From an uncultured Polaribacter sp. (lineage in GTDB: Bacteria; Bacteroidota; Bacteroidia; Flavobacteriales; Flavobacteriaceae), in contig NZ_CANLXV010000001.1 in assembly GCF_947495205.1 (NCBI RefSeq), forward strand, positions 310,001 through 374,000: 64,000 nt of DNA. The letters run 5' to 3'. Shown here one piece after another: positions 53,623 through 62,782 of this stretch. How positions within the stretch are numbered: position 1 is the first letter of the stretch; each line of letters begins with the position of its first letter. Below the pieces are notes generated by a model. The model searched no databases. It was not told where the DNA came from and saw only the letters and a program-made list of their open reading frames with translations. The translations under genes were made by a program, and so were the position numbers.

Positions 53623-54432
53623 ATGAAGGACAAAAGAATATTATTTGTATCATCTGAGGTAGTTCCTTATTTGCCAGAAACAGAGTTATCATCAACTGCA
53701 TTTAATGCAGCAAAAAACGCACATTCTAAAGGCGTACAAACCCGTATTTTTATGCCAAGGTTTGGTGTTATTAATGAAAGAAGACACCAATTGCACGAAG
53801 TAATTCGTCTTTCTGGGATGAATTTGGTAGTAAACGATATGGATATGCCGCTAATTATAAAAGTAGCCTCTATACCTAAAGAGCGTATGCAGGTTTATTT
53901 TATAGATAATGAAGAATATTTTAAAAGAAAAGCTGTTTTTTCTGATGAAGATGAAACTTTATTTCCAGATAATGATGAACGTGCCATTTTCTTTGCAAAA
54001 GGAGTTATAGAAACGGTTAAAAAATTAAATTGGGCGCCAGATATTATTCATGTTCATGGTTGGATGGCCTCTTTATTACCATTATATTTAAGAGAGTTTT
54101 ATAATGAGGAACCTCTTTTTACAGAAAGTAAAATAGTTACTTCTATATACAACAATCCTTTTGAAGGAACGTTAAATGAAAAGTTGGCAGACAAAGTAAA
54201 GTTCGATTTAAAAGAAAACCAGAAAATAGCAACAATTAACACACCTAACCACACCAATATTTTAAAAAGTGCCATAGAAAACTCAGATGCAGTAATACAT
54301 GGTAGTGAAGATATTTCTGATGAAATTACTTCTTTTATTGAAGAAAAGGAAATTCCGGTTTTAGGTTTTCAAGAAGAAAACTTTAAGGAAAGTTATTTAA
54401 ATTTTTATACTGATTTAGTTTCAGAAAATTAA
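53623..54432 (+). CDS. Glycogen/starch synthase-like protein, N-terminal half only
   Basis: 269 residues, against about 480 for a full GT5 synthase. It matches the N-terminal Rossmann half: ILFVSSEVVPYLPETELSST (usually SEVAPFAKTGGLADV), IFMPRFG, PDIIHVHGWMASLLP. The KxGGL motif that binds ADP-glucose is replaced by ETELSS, and the whole C-terminal catalytic half with its Glu is missing. It therefore cannot be a normal glycogen synthase. The length and gene order beside panC and a DUF4270 gene suggest a conserved Bacteroidota protein of changed function. Confidence 0.85.
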   Translation: MKDKRILFVSSEVVPYLPETELSSTAFNAAKNAHSKGVQTRIFMPRFGVINERRHQLHEVIRLSGMNLVVNDMDMPLIIKVASIPKERMQVYFIDNEEYFKRKAVFSDEDETLFPDNDERAIFFAKGVIETVKKLNWAPDIIHVHGWMASLLPLYLREFYNEEPLFTESKIVTSIYNNPFEGTLNEKLADKVKFDLKENQKIATINTPNHTNILKSAIENSDAVIHGSEDISDEITSFIEEKEIPVLGFQEENFKESYLNFYTDLVSEN

Positions 54433-54443
54433 TAGTTTTTAAG

Positions 54444-56051
54444 GTGAAAAATATTTTTAAAAAGAGTGCTTATCTTAGTGCTTTAGTTTTATGTTTTGGA
54501 ATAATAATTTCTTGTGAAGAAGATTTTACAAACATAAATTCTGGTGTTGTTAGCAACACAAAGTTTTCTACAAATGATACTATAATAGATGTTTTAGTTT
54601 CTAATGTACCAGTAGATAGAATTAGAACAGATGGTTTAGATTTGTTAGGAGCTCCATTTTTTGGTTTTCAAGGGCAGTATTTGTTAGGTGCTTATGTTAA
54701 CGAGAATTACGAGAGTTTTGAAGCTTCTATAGTTTCACAAGTACTTATAAATACAGGTTTACAAAGAGTAAGTTTTAGTAATCCTGGTAATTTAAGAGTA
54801 GAAACTACCATAGATACCGTCTTTTTAAGAATACCATATCAAGCAACTTTACAATCTAACACAACCAGACCTGTTTATTCTTTAGATTCTGTTATTGGTA
54901 ACGATGCTTTTGATTTAAACATTTTTGAGATTTCTGCGTTTTTAAACACTTTAAATCCTGCAGATCCATCAAAAAGAAACCGATATTTTTCTGATACAGA
55001 TTATCGCCAACGAACAACAGATACCTTAAATGTGCCAGCATCTAGAGTATTTAGACCAACGCCAAATGATACATTGCTTATTGTAAAACGAAGAAACAGT
55101 TTAGGAGAAGTACATAAACTAGATTCTATACGCTATGCAACTACACAAAGCCCAGATTTAGCTTTACCTATGGCAATTATAGGATTAAAAAAGAGTTTTG
55201 CAGAAGAAACATTTTTAAATAACTATGAAACGCCAAACTTTGCATCTCAAACAGCTTTTAATGATTTTTTTAGAGGAATTATTATTGAAGCGAAAGAAAA
55301 AAACCAAGGTACAGGACAAAGAAGTGGTTCATTAATTTCTTTTAATTTAAGAGACGCAGCATCAGACGCTGGTAAATCTTTAATAGAAGTTTATTACACC
55401 AATACTTTTTTTGGTGCTAACAATCAAATAGATACAGTGCTTACACAAAACCATACTTTTCAATTGGGTGGAGTTATTAATAACAAATACAATGTTACGA
55501 ATAGGGTTTATCCAGTAAATAATGAAGTAATTTTGCAAGGAGCAGCAGGATCTGAAGCAGAAGTTAAAATTTTAGAACCTGCACAGTTAGATTTCTTAAA
55601 ATCTAAAAACTGGTTGGTTAATGATGCTGCTTTAACCTTTTACATAAACCAAGATTCAGATACTACTAATGTTCCGTTTAGACTGTATTTATACAAAAAT
55701 GGAGTAGATGAATTAGGTAACACAGAATTAAGCCAGATTAAAGATGTTAATACAGAAGGAGAATTTACTTTTAGTGGTGTCTTAAGATATGACGCTAACA
55801 ATAAAAAAGATAGTTATACTTTTAAAATAACAGATTATTTGTCGGACTTTTTAAGTGGAGAAACTTCAGATAATCCACCATTAAGGTTAAAGGTTTTTAA
55901 TACATCAGATATTCCAACATCTGCTACAAATGCTAGTTTTACAGGGTATAGTTGGAACCCGAAGGCTGTTACCATTTTAAATGGAGATGCAACAGCTAAC
56001 GGAACAAGAAGAGCTCAATTGAAAATTTCATATACAGAAAAAGAAAATTAA
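54444..56051 (+). CDS. DUF4270-family lipoprotein
   Basis: 535 residues, start GTG 11 bases after the previous stop. The lipoprotein signal ends at IISCEEDFTNI. DUF4270 is a Bacteroidota family predicted to be at the outer membrane; the sequence has the characteristic repeating strand pattern (DTIIDVLVSNVPVDRIRTDG, VDTVFLRIPYQA, GASLYYT-like SLIEVYYTNTF). Function unknown. It lies between the glycogen-synthase-like gene and glmS. Confidence 0.85.
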   Translation: MKNIFKKSAYLSALVLCFGIIISCEEDFTNINSGVVSNTKFSTNDTIIDVLVSNVPVDRIRTDGLDLLGAPFFGFQGQYLLGAYVNENYESFEASIVSQVLINTGLQRVSFSNPGNLRVETTIDTVFLRIPYQATLQSNTTRPVYSLDSVIGNDAFDLNIFEISAFLNTLNPADPSKRNRYFSDTDYRQRTTDTLNVPASRVFRPTPNDTLLIVKRRNSLGEVHKLDSIRYATTQSPDLALPMAIIGLKKSFAEETFLNNYETPNFASQTAFNDFFRGIIIEAKEKNQGTGQRSGSLISFNLRDAASDAGKSLIEVYYTNTFFGANNQIDTVLTQNHTFQLGGVINNKYNVTNRVYPVNNEVILQGAAGSEAEVKILEPAQLDFLKSKNWLVNDAALTFYINQDSDTTNVPFRLYLYKNGVDELGNTELSQIKDVNTEGEFTFSGVLRYDANNKKDSYTFKITDYLSDFLSGETSDNPPLRLKVFNTSDIPTSATNASFTGYSWNPKAVTILNGDATANGTRRAQLKISYTEKEN

Positions 56052-56077
56052 TTATATATCAACCAAAATTAAAAAAA

Positions 56078-57934
56078 ATGTGCGGAATTACTGGGTACAT
56101 AGGTTTTAGAGAAGCTTATCCTATTGTTATAAATGGTTTAAAAAGACTGGAATATAGAGGTTATGACAGTGCAGGTATAATGATGTTTGATGGCGCTGCT
56201 ATACATTTATCTAAAACAAAAGGTAAAGTTTCTGATTTAGAACTTATTACAGATAAAGAAACTGAAAGAAAAAAAGGAAATATTGGAATGGGGCATACAA
56301 GATGGGCAACTCACGGAGTTCCTAATCATGTAAACTCACATCCACATTACTCACAATCTGGAGATTTAGTTATTGTACATAACGGAATTATAGAAAACTA
56401 CGATACACTTAGAAAAGAATTAATTTCTAGAGGATACGCTTTTAAAAGTGATACAGATACAGAGGTTCTTGTAAATTTAATAGAAGAAGTAAAAAAGAAG
56501 GAAGGTTGTAAATTAGGTAAAGCTGTACAAATTGCTTTAACTAATGTTATAGGTGCATATGCAATTGCCGTTTTTGATAAAACCAAGCCAAATGAAATTA
56601 TTGTAGCGCGTTTAGGAAGCCCTATTGCTATTGGAGTGGGAAAAGATAATTCAGAATTTTTTGTAGCTTCAGACGCTTCACCTTTTATAGAATACACCAA
56701 AGACGCTATTTATCTAGAAGATGAAGAAATGGCAATTATTAAGTTGGGTAAAGGTATTAAAGTAAGAAGAATACAAGACGATGCTCAAGTAGATGCCAAT
56801 ATTCAAGAGTTACAAATGAGTCTAGATCAAATAGAAAAAGGCGGTTATGACCATTTTATGCTTAAAGAAATACACGAGCAACCAAAAGCCATTATAGATA
56901 CCTATAGAGGTAGAATGTTGGCTGATGAAGGCATTATTAAAATGTCTGGTATAGATAACCATATGAATAAATTCTTAAACGCAAAAAGAATTATTATTGT
57001 GGCTTGTGGTACATCATGGCATGCAGGTTTGGTAGGAGAGTATTTAATAGAAGATATGGCTCGTATTCCTGTAGAAGTAGAATATGCATCAGAATTTAGA
57101 TACAGAAATCCTATAATTACTTCAGATGATGTTGTTATTGCAATTTCACAATCTGGAGAAACTGCAGATACTTTAGCAGCTATTAAATTAGCAAAATCTA
57201 AAGGCGCATTTGTTTTTGGAATTTGTAATGTAGTAGGCTCTTCTATTGCTAGAGAAACAGATGCAGGTGCTTATACACATGCAGGACCAGAAATAGGTGT
57301 AGCTTCTACAAAAGCATTTACAACCCAAATTACTGTTTTAACCTTAATTGCGTTAAAATTAGCTTCTAAAAAAGGCGAATATTCTAAATCTGAACTTAGA
57401 ACCTTTTTACATAAAATGCAATTAATACCCAATAAGGTTGCAGATCTTTTAAAAATTGATGAAAAGGTTAAAGAGATTGCCGACGTTTATAAAGATGCAA
57501 AAAATTGTTTGTATTTAGGTAGAGGTTTTAATTTTCCAGTAGCTTTAGAAGGTGCATTAAAATTAAAAGAGATTTCGTATATTCATGCAGAAGGCTATCC
57601 TGCTGCAGAAATGAAACATGGACCCATTGCTTTGATTGATGAGAATATGCCAATTTTTGTAATTGCAACCAATAAAGGGCACTACGAAAAAGTTGTAAGT
57701 AACATTCAAGAAATAAAATCTAGAGCAGGTAAAATTATTGCAATTGTAACAGAAGGCGATACACAGGTAAAAGAAATTGCAGATCATGTAATAGAAATAC
57801 CAGAAACAGAAGAGGCTTTAACGCCTTTATTAACCACGATTCCATTTCAACTTTTATCTTACCATATTGCAGTAATGTTAGGTAAAAATGTAGATCAGCC
57901 AAGAAATTTGGCAAAATCTGTAACTGTAGAATAA
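56078..57934 (+). CDS. glmS: Glutamine-fructose-6-phosphate aminotransferase
   Basis: 618 residues. Makes glucosamine-6-phosphate, the first step to peptidoglycan and lipid A sugars. Cys2 (MCGITGYIG) is the glutaminase nucleophile; GHTRWATHG and HNGIIENYD follow. Two SIS isomerase domains carry CGTSWHAGL, SQSGETADTLAA and the C-terminal PRNLAKSVTVE. No glmS ribozyme is possible at this spacing (26 bases from the previous gene). Ends at a bidirectional terminator. Confidence 0.98.
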   Translation: MCGITGYIGFREAYPIVINGLKRLEYRGYDSAGIMMFDGAAIHLSKTKGKVSDLELITDKETERKKGNIGMGHTRWATHGVPNHVNSHPHYSQSGDLVIVHNGIIENYDTLRKELISRGYAFKSDTDTEVLVNLIEEVKKKEGCKLGKAVQIALTNVIGAYAIAVFDKTKPNEIIVARLGSPIAIGVGKDNSEFFVASDASPFIEYTKDAIYLEDEEMAIIKLGKGIKVRRIQDDAQVDANIQELQMSLDQIEKGGYDHFMLKEIHEQPKAIIDTYRGRMLADEGIIKMSGIDNHMNKFLNAKRIIIVACGTSWHAGLVGEYLIEDMARIPVEVEYASEFRYRNPIITSDDVVIAISQSGETADTLAAIKLAKSKGAFVFGICNVVGSSIARETDAGAYTHAGPEIGVASTKAFTTQITVLTLIALKLASKKGEYSKSELRTFLHKMQLIPNKVADLLKIDEKVKEIADVYKDAKNCLYLGRGFNFPVALEGALKLKEISYIHAEGYPAAEMKHGPIALIDENMPIFVIATNKGHYEKVVSNIQEIKSRAGKIIAIVTEGDTQVKEIADHVIEIPETEEALTPLLTTIPFQLLSYHIAVMLGKNVDQPRNLAKSVTVE

Positions 57935-57954
57935 TTATTAAAATTTATACTATA

Positions 57955-57983
57955 AAAAACCAGCTATTTTTTAGCTGGTTTTT
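57955..57983. terminator. Bidirectional terminator between glmS and tonB-type gene
   Basis: AAAAACCAGCTA (57955-57966) pairs with TAGCTGGTTTTT (57972-57983), flanked by A-runs and T-runs, serving two convergent genes. Confidence 0.88.
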
Positions 57984-58013
57984 TGCTTTTTCTCATTCAC
58001 TTTGGTGTATAAT

Positions 58014-58745
58014 TTATTGTTTTACTAAGAAAGTAATGGGTAAACTATAACTTACAGTAACCGGTTTATTTCTTTGTTTACCGGGTGTCATTTGTGGTAA
58101 AGCATTCATTATTTTTTTAACTTCTTGTTCTAATACAGGATGTGGTGCTCTGGCTTGTACATCTACAATGTTACCTTTTTTGTTAATTTTAAAAACTACA
58201 AACAATCGTTTTTTACCTTCAGACAAACCTAAATCTGTTGCTAAATTCGCATCAAATTTTTTACCAAAAAACCTAGTAATTTTTTCTGTAAAGCATTTTC
58301 TAAGTTTTTTGTTATTTCCTCTACAACCAGGATAAACTGGTACACTTTCTATTAAAATAAAAGGAATATCTTCTTCTATAACTTCACCTTCTTGTACTTC
58401 TTCAATATCATCAATATCAAGCACAACAGCATCATTTTCATCTGTTTCTGTAGTTTCCATAACAGTTTCTTCTACTTTTACATCATCTTCTACTACCTTA
58501 ATTTGCTCTACTAAAGGAGGTGGTGTTTTTTGTGGCGCACTTTTTACTTTAATTTTTACAATAGGTATATCTTCTTGTAAAGGAGCAGTCATATGAACAA
58601 CTGCTAAATCACTTACTTCATTAATTTCATAGGTTTTGTATTCTAACAAACTATGAATAATAAATAGCGTAAGTACTAAACCTAGTTCAAAAAATATTTT
58701 ACTAAATTTCTCTATTTGTAACTTTGGGTTTTTTTTAATTTGCAT
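58014..58745 (-). CDS. Energy transducer TonB
   Basis: 243 residues. One N-terminal membrane helix (about 19-38, FELGLVLTLFIIHSLLEY), then an acidic, Pro-poor linker (EDDVKVEETVMETTETDEND) where E. coli TonB has Pro repeats, and a C-terminal TonB domain (KKGNIVDVQARAPHPVLEQEVKKIMNALPQMTPGKQRNKPVTVSYSLPITF). It transfers proton-motive energy from ExbB-ExbD to outer-membrane receptors; no exbBD is adjacent. The acidic linker is typical of Bacteroidota. Confidence 0.92.
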   Translation of the reverse strand: MQIKKNPKLQIEKFSKIFFELGLVLTLFIIHSLLEYKTYEINEVSDLAVVHMTAPLQEDIPIVKIKVKSAPQKTPPPLVEQIKVVEDDVKVEETVMETTETDENDAVVLDIDDIEEVQEGEVIEEDIPFILIESVPVYPGCRGNNKKLRKCFTEKITRFFGKKFDANLATDLGLSEGKKRLFVVFKINKKGNIVDVQARAPHPVLEQEVKKIMNALPQMTPGKQRNKPVTVSYSLPITFLVKQ

Positions 58746-58871
58746 AACCTTATAATTATAGTTTCTATTAATTTTTGTCTAACCATCTCAATTTTAACTT
58801 ATTTAGTTAAATCAAGCTCTTTAAGACACTATAAAATTACAGTTATAAAAGGTATTAAAACATGACTTTCG

Positions 58872-59477
58872 TCATGCCTTGTCGTGTACTTTGGTGGGTA
58901 TATTATTATTCCATAAAGTTAAAATATCTGTAGCAACACTGGCACCAGAACCAGCAGCTATGGCAAACTGACTTCTTAAACCAGCTATAGTACCACAACA
59001 ATACAAGTCTTTTTTAATTAAAAAATCTTTATTTTTAAGCTGAATTCTATCTTTTGAAGGATTTGCTCTTTGATGGGGTTCTAAGTATTTTTCTAAACCT
59101 TTAATAGTAAGAGGTTTTGCGTAATTTAAAGCTAGAACAACTGTTTTAGAAATATACTCACTTTTATTTGTTACAATTTTAAAATTATTTTCAAATTCTT
59201 CTATAGAAAGAACTTTCTCTTTTTCTATTTGAAGTACTTCAGGATACAATTGTGCCAGTTGGTCTTTACCACTAATTAAAATATTTTTACCTAAAGTTTT
59301 AGGCGATATACCTAACACATTATTAAACAAAGCATTTTGTAGGTGAGACGCTTTTTGATGTGTAATAATGCCTGTTTTTTTATGCATTGCAAAAGGTTTT
59401 TGTAATGCAGAACCTAAAACTAAGGCGCATTGTAAGCCAGAAACACCACCACCAATTATTAATACATCAAAATTCAT
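58872..59477 (-). CDS. Short FAD-dependent oxidoreductase
   Basis: 201 residues. FAD-binding GGGVSGLQCALVLG at the N-terminus and a C-terminal DLYCCGTIAGLRSQFAIAAGSGASVATDIL that contacts FAD in thioredoxin-reductase-type proteins. The NAD(P)H-binding domain and CxxC are absent, so it is a minimal FAD module, probably using another electron donor. It starts at the stop of the MarC gene, with a TAATG overlap. Confidence 0.8.
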   Translation of the reverse strand: MNFDVLIIGGGVSGLQCALVLGSALQKPFAMHKKTGIITHQKASHLQNALFNNVLGISPKTLGKNILISGKDQLAQLYPEVLQIEKEKVLSIEEFENNFKIVTNKSEYISKTVVLALNYAKPLTIKGLEKYLEPHQRANPSKDRIQLKNKDFLIKKDLYCCGTIAGLRSQFAIAAGSGASVATDILTLWNNNIPTKVHDKA

Positions 59478-60067
59478 TATACAAAGAGTATTTTAATATT
59501 AGCAGCAAATAATTTTACGGAAATAGCCAATAAAATAACACCAAATACCTTTCTTATAATTTGTATGCCGTTTGGCCCTAAAATACGTTCTATTTTAGAT
59601 GAAGTTTTTAAAACAAGGTATAAAAAAGTGATGTTTAATAAAACGGCCACAATAATATTTTCTATATGAAACTCTGCACGTAAAGAAAGTAATGTAGTTA
59701 AGCTACCAGGTCCTGCAATTAGTGGAAATGCTAATGGAAAAACAGAGGCTGTAATTGCATTAATATCTCCATTATCTTTATATAAGGTAATACCAAGAAT
59801 CATTTCTAGAGCAATAAAAAATAATATAAAAGAACCTGCAACTGCAAAAGAATTTACATCTATACCTATTAAACTTAACAAACTTTTTCCTAAAAAAAGA
59901 AAAAGAATCATAATAAAACCTGCAATTAAAGAGGCTTTACCAGATTGTATATGACCCGCTTTTTTACGTAAATCTATTATAATGGGTATGTTTCCAATAA
60001 TATCAATTACTGCGAATAAAACCATAAAAGCAGTAAATATTTCTTTAAAATTAAAATTGATAGACAT
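59477..60067 (-). CDS. MarC-family membrane protein
   Basis: 196 residues from the ATG at 60067; the in-frame start at 60094 adds nine residues that do not match the family. Six membrane helices, with the MarC signature VDIIGNIPIIIDL and FPLAFPLIAGPGSLTTLL. Role unknown. The stop overlaps the start of the FAD oxidoreductase (TAATG), so the two are translationally coupled. Confidence 0.88.
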   Translation of the reverse strand: MSINFNFKEIFTAFMVLFAVIDIIGNIPIIIDLRKKAGHIQSGKASLIAGFIMILFLFLGKSLLSLIGIDVNSFAVAGSFILFFIALEMILGITLYKDNGDINAITASVFPLAFPLIAGPGSLTTLLSLRAEFHIENIIVAVLLNITFLYLVLKTSSKIERILGPNGIQIIRKVFGVILLAISVKLFAANIKILFV

Positions 60068-60135
60068 TTTTGTTTTTTTTGCAAAATTAGACAACTAAAT
60101 TAATGATTCTATAAAATATAAGATAAAATTTATAT

Positions 60136-60143
60136 TATTTTTG
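60136..60143 (+). promoter_or_regulatory. -7 element directly before DUF3109 start
   Basis: TATTTTTG matches TAnnTTTG exactly and ends four bases before the ATG at 60148. The expected transcription start is at or next to the start codon, so the mRNA may be leaderless. Confidence 0.45.
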
Positions 60144-60147
60144 CGAT

Positions 60148-60717
60148 ATGTTTCAATTAGGAAAAACCATAGTATCAGAAGACGTTTTTGAAAAAGATTT
60201 TGTCTGTAATATATCAGCTTGTAAAGGTGCCTGTTGTGTAGATGGGGAAGCTGGTGCTCCTCTAGATATTGCAGAAACCAAAATCTTAGAAGAAATTTAC
60301 CCAAAAGTAAAACCATTTTTGCGCAAAGAAGGTATTGCTGTTATTGAAGCAGAAGGTACTTGGGTAAAAAGTGAATGGGGCGAATTAGAAACGCCTTTAA
60401 TTGATGGAGCAGATTGTGCTTATGTTATTTTTGATGATAAAAAAACAGCACTTTGTGGTATAGAAGAGGCTTACAATTCTGGTGCAATTGATTGGAAAAA
60501 ACCAATTTCTTGTCATTTATACCCAGTAAGAGTAAAAGATTATAGTGAGTTTTCTGCGGTAAATTACCACAAGTGGGAAATTTGTGATGACGCCTGTACT
60601 TTAGGAAAAGAATTGCAAGTACCTGTTTATAAGTTTGTAAAACAAGCTTTAATTAGAAAGTTTGGGCAAAATTGGTATGACGAGTTAGAAAAAGTAGCTG
60701 CAAACTATAACCGATAA
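60148..60717 (+). CDS. DUF3109-family protein
   Basis: 189 residues. The Cys-rich core is FVCNISACKGACCVDGEAGAPL, with DGADCAYVIFDDKKTALCGIE and ISCHLYPVRV later. These Cys clusters are likely metal or iron-sulfur ligands; function unknown. It is common in Bacteroidota. Divergent from MarC. The start at 60148 matches the family N-terminus and coincides with the predicted transcription start. Confidence 0.85.
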   Translation: MFQLGKTIVSEDVFEKDFVCNISACKGACCVDGEAGAPLDIAETKILEEIYPKVKPFLRKEGIAVIEAEGTWVKSEWGELETPLIDGADCAYVIFDDKKTALCGIEEAYNSGAIDWKKPISCHLYPVRVKDYSEFSAVNYHKWEICDDACTLGKELQVPVYKFVKQALIRKFGQNWYDELEKVAANYNR

Positions 60718-60855
60718 CATGTTGTTACTTTAAATTGTGTTTTTTAGGTATTAGTTAATTGGTTAAAACTCAAAGAATAGTTGGTTATTGCAAAATCTTT
60801 CGATTTAAACCAAACGCTTATTTACGTTAGAAAAAATATAAAAAGGATTTGAAAA

Positions 60856-62772
60856 TTATTGAGTTGGAATTTTCAAAATTACTTTTGTTCCGATAGAATT
60901 TTCATCTTTATCTACCAAATCTTTAAAACTAATACTAAAAGGGTTGCTGAATTCTTTTATAAAATTATTTAAACGTTCAATGGTTAGTTTAATACCAACA
61001 GATTTGCGTTTAATTATTTTATTCGATTTTATTTTTGCAGATGCTTTTCTACCAACACCATTATCTTCAATATTAATTTCAATAAAATTATTGGAGTGTT
61101 TTTGTACAGATAAAACAACTTTTTTGTCTCCTTTTTTAGAAGATAAACCATGCCATAAAGCATTTTCTAAAAAGGGTTGCAAAACTAAAGGGGGTACTTT
61201 TATTTGAGCTAAATTTAAAGTTTTATCTACGTGCATGTGATAATTAATTTCGTTGGAAAAACGAATATTTTCAATATTCATATACAAATCCATAGTTTCT
61301 AATTCTTCTTTTAGAGACACTTCTTTTAAAGCAGAAGTTTCTAGTATTTTACGTATTAATTTAGAGAATTTATTTAAATAGTGAACTGCATTTTTTTGTT
61401 CGTTATTTATAATGTAATGTTTAATAGAATTTAGTGCGTTAAAAATAAAATGAGGGTTCATTTGAGAGCGCAAAACATCTTGCTCTAAAGTTAAAATTCG
61501 TTTTTCTTTTGCAAATAAACGTTGTCTGTATAAAAAGTATAAAATTGCTAAAAAAAGCAACAAAGAAACAAAAGCAATAATCCAAAAATTTCTATTTTTA
61601 ACCAATTCCAATTGGGTAATTTCGCTTTGTTTTGCTAAATCTTTAAGTTGATTTGTTTTGCGTTCACTATCGTATTTTATAATGATATCATTTACATATT
61701 TACTGGTTTTATCATTTAGTAATTCTTTAGAAATATTGGTATATTTTTTATGATATGTAAACGCATCTTTATAGTTTCCTATAAGTTGATTGTATTCTGC
61801 ATAATTGATGTAAATTTCAGCTAAGGCTGTTTTATAGTTTCTTTTCTCGGCAATCTCTAAACTTTTATTAAAATAGGTTTTTGCAGTAGTATAGTTTTTT
61901 GTTTTGGTGTAAGCCCAACCTAAATTATTGTGTATTAAAGCAATATAATACGGGTTTTTAACACTTTTAGCAATGGGAATTGCGTCTTTTAAAAAGTTTT
62001 TAGCTTTGCTAAATTCCCCTTTTTTAATATATAATTTTCCCAACCTATTGTAGCAAATCATTCGGCCATAATGGTTGTTAATACTTTTATCTATTGTTAG
62101 GGCTTTTTGTGTGTAAAAAATAGCCAAATCTAAACTATCTTGTGCTTCTTTTACTTTTGCAATATTTTCATTATTAATAGAAATAGACCATTTGTTACCA
62201 GATTTCTCAGCAATTTTTATGGCTTTCTTAAAGCTGTTTTCAGCTAAATTGTATTGTTCTAAGAGTATATAAATATTGCCAATGCTGTTGTAAGAAACCT
62301 CCATACTTCTTAAAATTCCAGAATTTGGTTTTTTAATTTTTTCAGCAATTTCTAGTGCTTTTTTGTTATAATCTATTGCAGAGGTATAAATGTTTTTTCT
62401 ACGATAATCTACACCCAACATATTTAAGCTAAAAATTTGAAATTCTTTATTATTAGAAACTTCTAAGGCTTTTTTATGGGTTGCTTCCGCCTTGTTGTAC
62501 ATAGAATATTTGCGGTAAATATTTCCTAATTTTATATATTCATAAGCCAAACCTTCTTTATAGTTTTCGCTATTAAATTTTTGAATAATTGTTTTTACTT
62601 TTACAGAATCGCGCTGATAAGGTTTTAAAATTTTATCTATCTCTTTATATGTTTTTGGTTTGGTTATTAATATACTATCTAAACTTTGGGCAAGTGTTTT
62701 TACTTTATTTTGAGAAAATAAACTAATAGAAAATACGAATAATATATAAGAGAACAGTTGTTTTGTAAGCAT
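60856..62772 (-). CDS. TPR-containing sensor histidine kinase, LytS/YehU type
   Basis: 638 residues from the ATG at 62772; the start 22 codons upstream would precede the signal peptide (MLTKQLFSYILFVFSISLFSQ). Periplasmic TPRs span about 30-370, one membrane helix about 393-413, then the His_kinase domain with His441 in QMNPHFIFNALNSI and a GHKL ATPase (LVLQPFLENALWHGL, EDNGVGRKAS, SVGIKLTIERL). The partner LytTR regulator lies 10 bases upstream and is transcribed first. The signal sensed by the TPR domain is unknown. Confidence 0.93.
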   Translation of the reverse strand: MLTKQLFSYILFVFSISLFSQNKVKTLAQSLDSILITKPKTYKEIDKILKPYQRDSVKVKTIIQKFNSENYKEGLAYEYIKLGNIYRKYSMYNKAEATHKKALEVSNNKEFQIFSLNMLGVDYRRKNIYTSAIDYNKKALEIAEKIKKPNSGILRSMEVSYNSIGNIYILLEQYNLAENSFKKAIKIAEKSGNKWSISINNENIAKVKEAQDSLDLAIFYTQKALTIDKSINNHYGRMICYNRLGKLYIKKGEFSKAKNFLKDAIPIAKSVKNPYYIALIHNNLGWAYTKTKNYTTAKTYFNKSLEIAEKRNYKTALAEIYINYAEYNQLIGNYKDAFTYHKKYTNISKELLNDKTSKYVNDIIIKYDSERKTNQLKDLAKQSEITQLELVKNRNFWIIAFVSLLLFLAILYFLYRQRLFAKEKRILTLEQDVLRSQMNPHFIFNALNSIKHYIINNEQKNAVHYLNKFSKLIRKILETSALKEVSLKEELETMDLYMNIENIRFSNEINYHMHVDKTLNLAQIKVPPLVLQPFLENALWHGLSSKKGDKKVVLSVQKHSNNFIEINIEDNGVGRKASAKIKSNKIIKRKSVGIKLTIERLNNFIKEFSNPFSISFKDLVDKDENSIGTKVILKIPTQ

Positions 62773-62782
62773 TGTAAAATTG

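Noticed and set aside
56052..56077. glmS ribozyme
   Set aside because: Only 26 bases separate glmS from the previous stop, too short for the ribozyme, which is also not expected in this phylum.
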